Assembly (NCBI GenBank): GCA_003952965.2
Contig: CM025853.1
Span: 1,213,692 to 1,277,691, forward strand
Reading direction: 5' to 3'
DNA length: 64,000 nt
Source: Morella rubra
Lineage: Eukaryota; Streptophyta; Magnoliopsida; Fagales; Myricaceae
The notes below the pieces were generated by a model. It searched no databases. It was given only the letters and a program-made list of their open reading frames with translations, and was not told where the DNA came from. Positions 1-12,246 of the stretch are shown in pieces. Numbering within the stretch: position 1 is the first letter of the stretch; every line of letters starts with the position of its first letter. Both the position numbers and the translations under genes were made by a program.

Positions 1-1221
1 CATTGATCACCGTGCCTAAAAAAGTGAGATTCCTAGTTCCTTGGTACTGAATGCCTCAACTACCATATGGGTATCTTCACCTATACAATCTATCCCATTA
101 TATTCTTGCGTTTTCGCCTTTTCGAATATGTTACAAGGAAGTTTCTGCTAATCCTTTTAAGATCTTGGCTTTATTCGGTGATGTTTAATTAATGCACTCT
201 TATGCATGTTAATTATTCGTTCTTCCTCCCTTTTTAATATTATCATCTTATGGCTAAGAAACAGTTTGTACGAATCGGACAAGAAATCTTACAAATGGAT
301 TTACATCCAATAATTGGACGGTGAATATGTGTTTATGACAAATTAAAAACAGGACAACAATTTCTAAACAAGTTTAAACATTATGAAGTCTAGTTTTGCA
401 TGAGTCTAAGATCAACCAGATAATAATAATGGAATACTATAAAATCAGCAATCAATAGGAGACATAATTTTGTTTACACACTTAAAAACTTTTAAATAAT
501 TCTTTAAAAAAAATCATATCTGATTATTTATTTCACCTAAAAATAGGAGACATAAATACACACGATAATTCAGATTTGTAAAAATTTTTTGTAGGCTGTA
601 CACTTTAATTTAGGTGACTGCCAAGTGAATAAGAGCTCTATGTAACTTTCATGCTCGAGAGGCAAGAAGGCAAAAAAAAAAAAAAAAAAGCATTTTGCTT
701 CCAAAACACACTTTTCAACATTAAACTTAACAACTAATTACAACTAGATTGGATTGAATTGATTGAATTTTGATACCAAACATTGCCAACACTCAAATTA
801 TGATACTAACAAGACCTTGAATTTCTTATATTTAGAAAATTTTGAATTTGGTTGTCCCACAAAAAAATCTCAGTCAAGGCATCCATTCACCATTTTCTCG
901 TTCTTTTTTTGTAGTTAATCGTTGTCCTTATCACGAGTTCTTCATAGAATGCCCTATATATCTAAGAGCTATCGTTGAAAACCTACCAAAGTTGGCCTTA
1001 CCTTCTATATTTATATAAGGATCCCCTCCATATCGTGCATGCATGATCTCTTTACGAAAAATGCCTCAGTTGTTCGATCCAACCGTTATAATTTATGACA
1101 TTCTTTTTTGAACTATAAAAGACTTATATCTTTTTTTACTTTCAGTTTATTATACCTAGTCACAAATACATAAGCTTATATCTTCTTCTTTTTTATTGGG
1201 TTGTAATGGAGGCTTAAAGGC

Positions 1222-1252
<31 letters not shown>

Positions 1253-3149
1253 AGGAACCTTTGGGAAGGCGTCATGCAAAGCTTGAAGTTAATTACAAGT
1301 TGCATGCATGTGGCTTAAAGAATATATGGAGATGCCGAATTAATGGACTAGCTAGTGGCCGAGTCACATATACCATATATATTTTATAATACATGCACTT
1401 GCTTACACAGAGCCATTCCCCTTTTTTCCCATTAATGCCATTTGAAACAAAAAACAAAAAAAATTCCCTGTGGCCTGTACAGCCACCTTTTAAAGCAATG
1501 TCTATATTCAACGAATGAGGCAAGACTCGAATACAAAATCATGCCCTTTCGGAATATATAAATATATCTCTCTCTCTCTCTCTCCCAATATCTTGTTGTA
1601 TTAAATGGGAGTTCATGAAACTATAGCTTTAAGTCCCAGCAAGTTCTGGGCTCCAACCCAAGTCCTCAAGAGTGAAAGTGTGGGGTCGACGTGACGTGGG
1701 ACAGCAAAAAACAGAATATAAGATTCAGGACGTACTCAGTCTATCTCTTTTCATTCCTTATGGTCGATAATCTTATACTTAGTTGGAAACTGAGTGGACT
1801 CACCAATATTTGTACCTTAGTCTGCATTATTTTTATATATCCTTCTAAGTTTCTTTAAGCATATTATATAAATATTTATAATCTCCACTATCAAGCGCAA
1901 GGGGTTTAATTATTTATCCTTTCTTTTAATCATTTTCTACTGTTGACTCGAGACTTAGCAAGCTTCACAAGGATGAGGGATCGTCTCAAAGTCATCTATT
2001 TCACAACGGACTCATTCCACCCGGCAGGAGACCCGTATCATCCTCTTTCCTTTAACGGAGGAGACTTGGTTTTTATTTTATTTGCTCTTTACTTACTGCA
2101 AATGTTTAGTTAGTCCCTGCACCAGCAGACACCATCCTTTAATGATTGCTTAATAGCACGAAACTGTTGGAATAAGAAGGCGTACTCCTTCAAGTTTAAG
2201 ATTGGACTAAATGTGAAACAGTTAAACTATCCTTCTTTTCAAAATTAATTGGTATCAAAATAGCGACACTCAAATTTGTTATACCATTAAACATCGTACT
2301 CAACGGATTTGTTCTAAGAAAACTAGAGCGACATTTTAGAACTCCAACACTAATAACAATCATACATTGTGTGCATCTATCTAATACTCAAAAGTCCATT
2401 TAAGATCATCTAATGTTGCTTCTTTCAAAATTACACCAATGATACTGCAGATGATATATATAAGGGTGGCCTAAGTCAGCGACCAAAATGGAATTTTTTT
2501 GTCTTTCGTTGTCTGTTTTCTTGACAATGAGAGATGCTGTTTGCGCCAGCACATCGCCATGGACATGTGGAGATACATGCGTATTTGGGCTTGTGGGGTC
2601 CTGAACCTCGATTTTGATTGGTTATAGCAAGTTTCTTTGGCCGAAAATGATGAAAAGCAGAGCATTCTCTCTATAGTTGCTTGAACCTCGATCGACAGGC
2701 GTCAGGATGAGAGCGACAGAGCTGCATGCTTTTCCTTGAGCTTTTTAACGTTTGTGACCCATACGCCTTTATTGAAAGGGTGGTTTTATGTCAATTCTCA
2801 GCGCAAAAGATGCAACCCAAGTCGCAACTCTGTCTTTTGGTTCGTTGACCATGTGGTTTGGCTTCCTCCACGTGAAGAAGCCAAGTTCAAGTGGGAATTG
2901 GGCATTCTAAAATACTTGAAGTTCTCTTTCTTGGCAAATTCTCTCACGTAATATGCCAGCCCTTGTCAAGTCGAAGCTGGGCTTATTACCTTTTCAACTT
3001 TTTGTCTTCTGACCCCAAATTTCCTCCACAACTTTTACAATCAACTTTGCTATATTGTAAAAGGTCCTTGGCATTTTCTCTATTATAAGAGGTAATTAGA
3101 GCTCCCAATTACGATAATTCAATGATTGAGAGGATAAACAAATTATATC
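1..3149. other. intergenic, no gene recognised
   Basis: AT-rich sequence with stops in all frames and no protein similarity that I recognise. It holds a short (TC)n run at about 1568-1584, several poly-A and poly-T tracts, and one copy of a dispersed repeat at about 2163-2350 listed separately. The short open frames here have no ATG context, splice signals or codon bias that would support a gene. Confidence 0.6.
2163..2350 (+). repeat. dispersed repeat, copy a
   Basis: This stretch resembles the reverse complements of about 23300-23430 and 25068-25215. The shared core, near 2235-2255, reads like TTCTTTTCAAAATTAATT. It is followed in two of the copies by a run resembling AGCGACACTCAA and then by a segment around TTTTAGAACTC. 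The class is unknown; ends and target duplications could not be defined, so limits are approximate. Confidence 0.35.
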
Positions 3150-3157
3150 AATATCTA

Positions 3158-4011
3158 CAATGGTGGAGCCAGAATCAAAATTTAAAGGAGTCGAATTTTG
3201 AAGACGAAATGACAAGAACAGTACCGGCATGCGGTGGCGGAGCACAACTGTACGAAAAGTGCGATTCTCTTCCCAATAACGCTGCCATTTGGCTCAATTT
3301 CGTGAAAGGGATAAGCCCTCTTTGCCGCAGGCTGATGCTTTCCCTTCTGGCCATCTTTTTCTTCCACTTCGTTCACTCCCATAGCCACTGAACTTCTGAC
3401 ACTACTACCATAACCGAAGTTCTTATGAGACAGTTTCACAAAAAAAAGTGTTGTTCTTTTTGGTGAGTTTTTGAGACATAAGCCTTTGTGCTGAAAAGAG
3501 CAATGCATGAGAGCGTGGAAGAGCTTGGATTTGTAAATGACTTTGCAAGTGCGAGTTCATTTCGCATAAGAATTGCGAAGAAGAAGAAGGATTTGAACCG
3601 AAAGACTGCAAGAATGGCCTAGAATTGAAGACTGGATAACGCATAAAATGGCGATTCAACGGATTGGTTAAAATTTGTCGATGTTGATTTGGGCCACAGC
3701 TTGAACTGAGCACCAATATAAGGTCGAAACAGCTATCAGCCCTATGAGGACGAGTTGGGCTTGGCTTGGGCATTTGGGCAATCTAAAGCCCAAGGTTATG
3801 TTAGAGTTTGATTGAACACATTGGATGATCAATATGCTTTATAAACTTCAAAATATTATTTTTTATATGGGGAAATTGCATGGGGCTCTAGTTGGCTTGG
3901 GCCCATGGGAGTCGGGCCTAGGCCAACTTATGAGAAAAAAATAAAATAAATACATATAATTTTTTTTTTAGGTTGTCCAATGGGGGCTGCCACCCCTTGG
4001 ATCCGCCACTG
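3158..4011. mobile_element. non-autonomous hAT-type DNA transposon
   Basis: The two ends are inverted relatives: the left begins CAATGGTGGAGCCA and the right, read in reverse complement, begins CAGTGGCGGATCCA. The element is flanked by a perfect 8-bp direct repeat AATATCTA (3150-3157 and 4012-4019). An 8-bp target duplication with short inverted ends beginning CA is the known signature of the hAT superfamily. At 854 bp and with no transposase-like reading frame it would have to be mobilised by another element. Short open frames inside it show no recognisable domain. Confidence 0.7.
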
Positions 4012-4347
4012 AATATCTATAGAGAATATGAGTTTGAATCATACAAATTATATCAATAGCTATGGAGAGTATGAGTTTGAATCATACCGCTATTGGACAA
4101 GTTTTTGACTTACCATTCCTCGTGGTGTATGGCTAGTTCGTGTGACAAACACAAGGAAAGACATTCTAGAGATATATCCATTAGGGAGCTCTTCCTTAGT
4201 GAATTGACTCTTTGTGTGCTAAAATTTTAAGGTAAAAAAATTAGTAAAAAAGCGAAGAGAGAGGTAATTTAAATGAATTTTTTATATTTATTTAGTGGAA
4301 TAGATTATTCAATGGAAAGATAGAAATTATTTTGTAGTTATTTTATA

Positions 4348-4802
4348 GGGTAATGTCATTGTTCGCCCCTTAACTATAGACAAATTTTAAACTCGCCCCT
4401 CTAATTATGAAAACGGCAATTTACGTCCTCTAACTTTTGAAAATCATCAACATATGCCCCAATCCAAATTAGCTATTAAGTCAAATGGAATCACATGTAA
4501 AATGATCGAACTGCCCTTCAAGATAACTTTAAAAAATAAATAAATATTCGAGAAATAAATTAAAAATATGTATAGACTACTGAAATAGAGTTTTAATAGT
4601 TTTATTTAATGATTTTTTAATATTTTTAGTAATTTTATCTTTGAGGGGTATTTCGGTCATTTTACATGTGTTTACGATTGATTTTAGGGAGGGCGTACAT
4701 TGATATTTTCAAAAGTTAGAAGATACAAATTGCCATTTTCATAGTTAGAAAAGCAAGATTAAAATTAATTAATAATTAAAGGACAAACTATGATATTATC
4801 CC
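4348..4802. mobile_element. Mutator-like MITE with long inverted ends
   Basis: The left end starts GGGTAATGTCATTGTTCGCC. The right end, read in reverse complement, starts GGGATAATATCATAGTTTGTCC. The similarity continues inward for about 110 bp with mismatches, including matching ATGAAAA(C/T)GGCAATTT and CTAACTTTTGAAAAT blocks. Long, imperfect terminal inverted repeats in a 455-bp non-coding element suggest a Mutator-like MITE. A 9-bp target duplication is not clear; the best flanking pair (GTTATTTTA and GTTTTATTA, with the element extended 2 bp each side) matches at 7 of 9 positions. There is no coding capacity. Confidence 0.6.
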
Positions 4803-6710
4803 TTGTTTTATTAGGCCAAAATTTTGAAGTGTGTCAAAAGTGTTCTTGATCCTTTTCACTAGGGTACGTAGACTTTTAAGATGACCCAGTCAAATTTTCG
4901 TGTTTTGTTTGAGAACTTTATTTTAATCTTATTTGTTTGACTTCGTTGCAATTCAAAAAATCATATTCGTTATAAAAATTGATACAATGCAGATCATGCA
5001 CGAAGAAGCAAAAAAATGAACTTCTACTTCTTCTTTTTTTAACTTCTTTTGTTTTTTATTTTTTTCTGAGTAAATGATTAGAGAGGCAAATTACAAAACA
5101 CCATCAGTCTGAACAACATAATATGGAATAGCAGAAAAACTAATAAAACCGAAAGAGGACGAAGAGGCAAATTAACTTCTTTTGTTTAGTTGGGTGTTTT
5201 TGTCGGACAACTACCAGCAAACATAACACATTTAGCAAGTTCAAAAGCAAGTAGACATATTTCTCACCCCTACAGGGAGGGAGAGAGAGAGAGAGAGGAG
5301 AGAGAGAGAGGTAGGCTATGACCCTCTACCGTTTTACCTTCCTCTCCACCATTGCAGAAATTTTATAAAATACTCAGGTTTTCATTTATAATTTTTCTTA
5401 ATAGATGATCTTGTCTTGTCTGTCTTTTTTCAAACATAATCATCCAGTAGACTCCCAGCTAGTTATTGGTGCTTTGCATAATCTCCCGATTCAATCGGAT
5501 TGGGAAATCCAAACTCCCATTGCAGATGCACAACATCTATTAGCAAGTTTCAATAGCTGAGAAGCAATCAAAATCCATGGAGTTGCAAATCGATGTGGCC
5601 ACTCACTAACCAAGAGGACAGTGGTCTGGATTCTCAGAAAAAAAAGAAAAGAAAAAGGGCAGTGGTCTGGCTGCTGTCCACTTGATGTTATCTATTGAGC
5701 ATGATAAGGATATTCAATATCGGAGCTACATTTGCAGCTCAGTGTTTGGGTAACAAGGATAACCCCACTCACTTAATAGGCCTTGTGAACAAATCCAACT
5801 GGACGATGGGTAAATTTCCGAAGAGCTAGCGCGACGACTCACAGCTCATGACTCCCCACTTAAATCACCGGTTTGATCCGAACTTTAGATGTGCGCCTTA
5901 CCCACACAACTCTTCTTCGCCCTAACCGTTAAGGCAATTCGGGGTGGTTTGCAGCTCAGCCATGGGTGTATTTGGGAAAGGCATACGGCAAAATCGTTGG
6001 CCTGCAGAATGCCCCAAAAAAAAAGGGCTCTCGCCCTATGTAGTGAGCCTGCGGAAGGGTGGCATCATGTTGCTGCAAAGTGCAATTGTGCAATATGATA
6101 CCTGGAAAGGACAATGGACACGACGCCAATGTGATCTCCTGGGCTCCACTGCTAATCATTGGACAAATACTGTCCTCATCAGCTACTGCCATTGTCTCAG
6201 AGGCAGAGCAGTACCACAGCCTTTTCACTACTGTTCCTCTCTCTACCTCTCTCTCTGTCTCAGACGTGGCATGGCGTGGCCTCAAGGACTCTTCGCCACG
6301 TGCCCCGGCTTCCTTCACGCCGCCACTATCCGCTACGAGGATGTCTGTCCCGGCATGTGCCAGAGAGACTATCAGAGGTTTCATCCTCCCTCAATAAGAC
6401 AACTTCACCCTTGTTAACTTTCTCCGCTTTGTTTTCTTTTTTAGGGTAATTTTAGAGCGATCAGGCTTCCCTTTAGTCGTTTGTAAATTGAAAATACAGA
6501 AATTGCAAACAACCCTTTGCTAATATTTTCCAGGGGTGATTTTGATATTTGACCTAATGTTTTCAAATCGCATCTCAGTTAATCAGCGCTTGTCGTGCAT
6601 GCTCTAACGAGGGTGGTTTTCAAATGTTCTTCATGTAAACTTTGTCTTCACCCCCTCTCTCTCTCTCTCACCCACCAAGCTGGCTGGTTCGGTTTCTGAG
6701 CTCAACAAAA
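4803..6710. other. intergenic and upstream region of the CLE gene
   Basis: It contains a GA-rich microsatellite at about 5279-5310 and another pyrimidine-rich CT run at about 6653-6670 just before the CLE start codon. Several overlapping open frames between about 5889 and 6449 lie on both strands and look like chance products of a locally more GC-rich stretch. No TATA box could be assigned with confidence. Confidence 0.5.
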
Positions 6711-7258
6711 ATGGCGTTTAGGAAAGCTCTCACCTGGTTTCCAACACTTGTGGTCATTTTAACTGTTGTTTCCATACCATTTGTCCAATCGTCTCGTACC
6801 CGTGAGTTGAATCCTCTTTCTGCTCTCTCTCTTTCTCTATGTCCCCCTCTCAGTTTCCTTATTAATGGATCCGGCATCCAATGTGTGTAGGTCTTCAAGA
6901 TGGAACAACAATGGCAGGAAGAAAAGATGCAGTAACGCAGGTATTGCTGACAATCATAAAAGCATGTAAAAGAAAAGGCCAAAGCTACCATTTTTGCTTC
7001 TTTCTTTCCCTGTCTTATGTTTGAAATAAGTATCCTTTTGTCTATTGCCATGCTTTAATTTGTTTTCTCCATGAAAAGCTTACTCTAAAGAAAGTTCATG
7101 TTTTCCGCCTCTTGCTTGTTTGTTTGGAAAAGGGATTCCAAACACACGATGAGATATATGGGAATGGAGCTTCAGTTCTCTCTGTAGAAGACTCAGCAAG
7201 GGAAGTTCCAACCGGACCTGATCCTCTACACCATAACAGTAACCCAGCAGGACCTTAA
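6711..7258 (+). CDS. CLE peptide precursor, CLV3/CLE40 type
   Basis: Three exons (6711-6801, 6891-6940, 7133-7258) with GT-AG borders give an 88-residue precursor. Residues 5-27 form a hydrophobic signal peptide, followed by a variable linker. Near the C-terminus is the CLE dodecapeptide REVPTGPDPLHH (70-81) and a seven-residue tail. In Arabidopsis, CLV3 and CLE40 share this two-intron structure, which most CLE genes lack, and carry closely related peptides. The short tail ending in proline is closer in length to CLE40 than to CLV3. Family knowledge: the peptide is secreted, trimmed, often hydroxylated on prolines and arabinosylated, and perceived by CLV1/BAM-type receptor kinases to limit meristem stem cells. 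The start was chosen because the signal peptide follows this ATG directly. The split between CLV3 and CLE40 orthology is inference. Confidence 0.85.
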
Positions 7259-8285
7259 GCTCTCTATGCACCCGTATTCAGCCAAAGGTTTAGGGTATTA
7301 CTGGTTCATTTCTCACCGGTTTTTTTCCACTTTATTTAGCCATGGGTTTATGGGTTATTGGGTGTTCTGATAGTGCTAATATAGCTGTTCATTGAAGGGG
7401 ATGTCAGCAACGCTGTTGTATGGGTTATTTGATCTTATTTTGTACTTCGTTGGATTCATAATAGATTTTTTTCCCTGAAGAACATCTTCTAAAATTAATC
7501 ATATTAAAATTTTGATTGGGTTTTGTATTTTGTATCTTTTTCAACAGCTAAAAGGAAAAAACTGGTGGTTCTGCCATGTCCTGTTTATTTGAGTCTGCAG
7601 GGTATAGCGATATTTTCCTGAAATGCTCAGAACATTAGCCGGCCTGCAGAAAAATGAAAAAGAAAGAAAAAGGTTTGTGATATCCTTCCCTGGCTGGTAA
7701 TTTTCCGGTGCTCCCTGCTGGAAAGAGCCACAAGACTGTTGCAGTGCTGCTTGGGGACACTCAGGGCAGAGACCATAATTCTTAGGATTTTATAGAATAA
7801 TGTACAGCTGAGACAACTTCCTCTGTATTCAAGTAACATTGTTGTCTGAGTATTTCTTAATCTGTTGGGATGGATGATTATCTTATGACAACAAAACCCC
7901 AACAAAAGTAAAGACTAAGGACTCTGTTAATCCCTTATATGAGTGATTGATATAGCATTTTGTTGGCCAACTTTTTATTAGCTTTAAGCTTTTTGGTTAT
8001 GAAAGAGCAGAAGATACTGTTTGATATAAAACCTGCACTCAATAAGACAATAATCTAAGGAAATTCTCCCTTATCGGGTTGTTTTTGTCGAGCCCGTGGG
8101 TCTCGACCCAAACCTGAACACGCCCGGCCCCCAAGTAAAATAGCTGATTTGTTGAGGTCCGAATCAATAGAACACATGTTGAGAAGATTCTGGAAGAAGT
8201 GAACAAAAGGCTCTGATTAGGTACAATATACCCTGTAAAGCATACAAGAAAAGATCTCCCGAAAAAGTACATCTACGGAAAGGGG
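7259..8285. other. intergenic between CLE gene and JMJ30-like gene
   Basis: This should hold the 3' end of the CLE transcript and the promoter of the JmjC gene, both on the plus strand. No reading frame is supported. An imperfect evening-element-like sequence, AAAATATCG in reverse complement, lies at 7608-7616. Confidence 0.5.
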
Positions 8286-8294
8286 AAAATATCT
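8286..8294 (+). promoter_or_regulatory. evening element upstream of JMJ30-like gene
   Basis: The nine bases AAAATATCT are an exact match to the plant evening element, 110 bp before the JmjC start codon. Evening elements are bound by the MYB factors CCA1 and LHY and by RVE proteins, giving dusk-phased expression. Arabidopsis JMJ30 is known to be evening-phased and a direct CCA1/LHY target. A nine-base match can arise by chance, but the position and the identity of the gene make it credible. It may sit in the promoter or in the 5' untranslated region. Confidence 0.65.
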
Positions 8295-8403
8295 TGTTAA
8301 AAATCTATCGGAAAGCTCGCAGCAGCTCAAGCTCCTCACACAAACTGCGCTGCCGCTCACCCTGTGGGATCAGTCAGCGGACCTCATTCATCCCTTTCCA
8401 CCA

Positions 8404-11400
8404 ATGTCGTCTCCTACCACCAACGTCGTTGCTGCGGAGTCGTGGGGCCTTCTCGAGACCCCGACGATGGACGCGGAGACCCCCACGCTACTCCAGGCCA
8501 TCACGGAACATGGCGGGTACGCCTACGTTAGTATGGCCTCACTGGCCGCCGCCGGAGACCTAGGCGCGGCAGAGGCAGCGCGTGAGATGGCTTGGGAGCA
8601 GCTCCACTCGGGGCCCTGGCACTCCGTGTTGCCCGTCTGGCGCGACGCCTACTCCATGGCCTGCCTCCACGTGGCCAGGCTACATTTCTCCAAGGGCGAG
8701 CTCACCGAGGCCCTTAGGGTTTTGGATATGGGCTTGATCATGGGAGGAACACTCCTCCGGAAGGACCTGGATTCCGCGGTCGAGAAGGTCTCGGCCAAGG
8801 CCAGGCATGCTACTGGGATTTCCGAACAACGCGCTAAGCGTAAACTGGTCCGCGAGGACGAGCTCGATGAAGAGGAGGTGAGGTCCGTCTCTCTCATTTT
8901 ATTATTTACTTGTTTGAAATAATTTAACTTGTCTTCTCTGTGAAGCAATTTTTGGAAAATTATAAAAAATAAATTGGTGGATTTGGATTTTTCCTTTCTA
9001 ATACATGCTGAACAAAATTTGTTTCTGATCAGGAAGACAATGCTGGCTTGTGGAAATGTTTCTTTGTTTTTACTGAAGGGATAAACTTGGTGTCCATAAT
9101 TTTAGTTTAATTATTCATACAAAAGGGAGTTCATTTTCAACTATTTGAACTTGTGGGAAAGCCTTTCTAAATGTGTAGGCAAAGAATCACCTTCCACATT
9201 TTTTTTTTCGGTACACATCCTCCTGAGGAGGTTGTTACATTGGATGCACCAGATGCTATTTCTTCATTTTATACTAACAAGCTGACCGCCCCTACAAAAA
9301 GGGATTGGAGTACTGATATTTTCAGCCAAAATTGAATAAAGTTATATAACTAGCTCACCGTGTGGGATCAGGCAACTGCTGTTTCCATAAAGAGACGAAC
9401 AGAAATTAAATCAAGTTAGAAGTTATTTTATGAATTGCTTTGCTTAATTTTGTGAGCTGAAAAAATTTCCAACTTGTCATGTTTACTGAGCACATGAAAT
9501 ATGGGCTGAGATGGTAGTGTATACTTTATTATGTGTTATTTTCATCATCTTAATATGTTCAAGTACCCTCCCTGTATAGAGAGATTTTTTAGCTGTTTTC
9601 ACATACGATGTTAAGCATTTGAACTTGCAGGTGCTTTGCTCTTTACCCGTTAAGTCTCTGTCTTTGAAACTTGTGGAAAAGAGGCCTGCTCTATCTTTGG
9701 AGGGATTCCTTCGTGAACATTTCTTATCAGGTTCTCCTGTTATTATTAGTGACTGTATGGCTCATTGGCCAGCCAGGACAAAGTGGAATGACATGGATTA
9801 CCTAAGAAGGGTTGCTGGAGAACGCACGGTTCCAGTTGAGGTGATTTATTTTTAGCATTATTTTGCCATGTGTTGCACTATCTACTAAGTCACAATTCAT
9901 GATCCATTTTGGACTACTTAAGCATTATTGTCAACTGATGTATTCGCCTACTATCATGGCTAAAGTCCTTCCACACTATTGTGACTTTATTTTGATATTG
10001 GTGAACTATATTAGTGGTTCAGTAATTCAACAGCTGTTTGAAAAATAAGATGCCTATCAGGTGGGATGATTGTCTGAACATTGGATCAAGTCATCGCCAA
10101 ATTGGCCTGCCAAACTGCCATCCCACCACTACCAAAAGAAGAAAGGGTGGAAACACAGGTAGGGGGGGGGGGGGGGTGGTTCCATTGAAATTGCTTGGAA
10201 AGGACCCTGGAGTCCGGAGGATTTTGTCATGAAGCACAAATGCATGTGCAATAACACATGCCCTTCTATTTCTAATGTTGCTCTTGTCTTGTCTCTTTCC
10301 ATTGCCAAAAAAATTCCATTTTCATCTTTCCCAACCTCTTGCCAGTTTATTTAAGTTGGATTTTTTTGGTAGCCTCTTGTTGGCTAGGTGGCAAAATGGA
10401 GTGCTTTTAATTTGAAGACTTTTTATAGCATCATTTTCTATATGCTTACCAGCTGTTATCATAAATGCTAGTTATAAACAGCTCTTAGTTACCTATAGTT
10501 AGCTATTCTCCATTTAGTATTAGATGTAGAAATAGGTAGGCCTAATTATCTTCATTGTTAAACATCCATCATTGATAGGACCTACTTTTTTATTATTCTT
10601 GTTGTAGTGAGATGTTTCACCAAGTAAGATGTTTCACTTGTCCATCAAGTTCCAGCTAACCAGTGTACATGAAACGTTTAATGCTTAATCTGTTTTATGC
10701 ATTTTGTTTAATGACTGAAAATTGGTGAAGTTTGAACTTCTTTGCAGGTTGGCAAAAACTATTTGTGCCCTGAGTGGAAGCAAGAGCTTATCTCATTCTC
10801 CCAGTTCCTTGCGAGGATTGAGGCCAATGACAGTTCTCTTGCTGCCCCTACATATCTTGCTCAGCATCCACTGTTTGATCAGGTATTTATATCCCTCTTT
10901 AGGGATTCTGAGTTCTAGCGTGATACATGTTAGCAAAATGAAATGATGCTGCCTTTCAAGTGACAATATCATATTTTAATTGTAGATAAGTGAGCTACGG
11001 AATGACATTTGTATCCCTGATTATTGTTTCGCTGGGGGTGGGGAGCTGAGGTCTCTTAATGCCTGGTTTGGTCCAGCTGGGACAGTGACACCATTGCACC
11101 ATGATCCCCATCACAATATACTTGCTCAGGTAGGTTATATCCATTAGGCATGATAGAATTGTGAAAATCAAGTTGCCTTCTCAAGCTTTTTGATCAATAT
11201 TTAGCTATACATATGTATTTTGATGCAAGGCATTTATTATTGACCCTTATGATGGGGGGAAAGCCAACTTGGACACCACCGCACAGTACATTATACTTTT
11301 GTACGTGTTCTGGAGTCTTTTTGTGTTACTAAGATGTTGAACCTGTACTATATCTGCTCTGCCTCGTTATTGTCAGGTTGTTGGCAGAAAGTATATAAGG

Positions 11401-12246
11401 CTTTACCCTGCTTCATTGTCAGAGGAACTTTATCCATACACTGAAACCATGCTTAAAAATTCAAGTCAGGTAGCTGCATCCCTGAACTCTGTCTAGATTT
11501 AATGAACTATCCATAATTCCGCATGAATTTACTATCTGTTTAATGACAATACACATGTTCTAGTGGCATTGTCAAAGAGAAATCAAACTCCACGGTTGTC
11601 CCTGAATATGATTATTTTGATCTTTCTGTCCGTCTGTCTCTGTCTTTCTCTCTCACACACAAAATAACGCCCCACAGGATTATAATCCCGGTTTCCCTGG
11701 TATAGAACTTGCTGAATTCAGCACACTTAACTAGTGCCACATTCTCTCCTTTGGCATGGATGTCGTATCCTGTCAACCTCGCAAACTGGCATAGGCTTGA
11801 ATCCACATTGGCTATAATCCTCCTCTTTTCCCGGCTTAGATTTATACCTAGAACACATTATAAGCAGTTAGAGTTATGGGTAGAGATAAAACCTGAGAAT
11901 CTCGGGGGCATTTGTTCACGTATATCATCCATCTACGTGGTATTTACACATCTGAGTGACAAAATGCTGCATGTTCATGAATCATGCTCGTGTCATCACC
12001 ATCATGTAACAGGGGTATGCGCATATTGAAATTTCCTGTTCAGCTGATTGATGATGATGATGAACGTAGGTTGATCTGGACAACATAGACGAGAGACTAT
12101 TTCCCAAGGTGCATGACTTGGAATTTCAAGACTGCATTCTAGAGGAAGGTGAGATGCTTTATATCCCGCCCAAGTGGTGGCACTTCGTGCGATCTTTAAC
12201 AACAAGTTTTTCAGTTAGCTTTTGGTGGAGTGACTCCAAAATTTGA
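8404..12246 (+). CDS. JMJ30: JmjC-domain oxygenase, JMJ30/JMJD5 type
   Basis: Six exons (8404-8877, 9631-9840, 10748-10882, 10986-11129, 11377-11469, 12070-12246), all joined in phase 0, encode 410 residues. That is close to the roughly 430 of Arabidopsis JMJ30. The first exon supplies an alpha-helical N-terminal region; exons 2-6 form the JmjC barrel. Iron ligands are visible as H311 and D313 in TPLHHDP and H390 in PPKWWHF. K326 in GRKYIRLYP matches the 2-oxoglutarate-binding lysine of human JMJD5. JMJD5-family enzymes are Fe(II)/2-oxoglutarate dioxygenases. In plants JMJ30 acts in the nucleus as a histone demethylase (H3K36 and H3K27 reported), with roles in clock period, flowering and callus formation. 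All key residues are present, so it should be active. Intron 2 carries a run of 15 G at 10162-10176. Confidence 0.93.

Noticed and set aside
5820-5890. tRNA-like B-box resemblance (GGTTTGATCC)
   Set aside because: No matching A box or cloverleaf arms at the right spacing. No tRNA or rRNA gene was found anywhere in the window.
5889-6449. Cluster of overlapping open frames on both strands
   Set aside because: No similarity, mutually overlapping, and in a locally GC-richer stretch where chance frames are expected.
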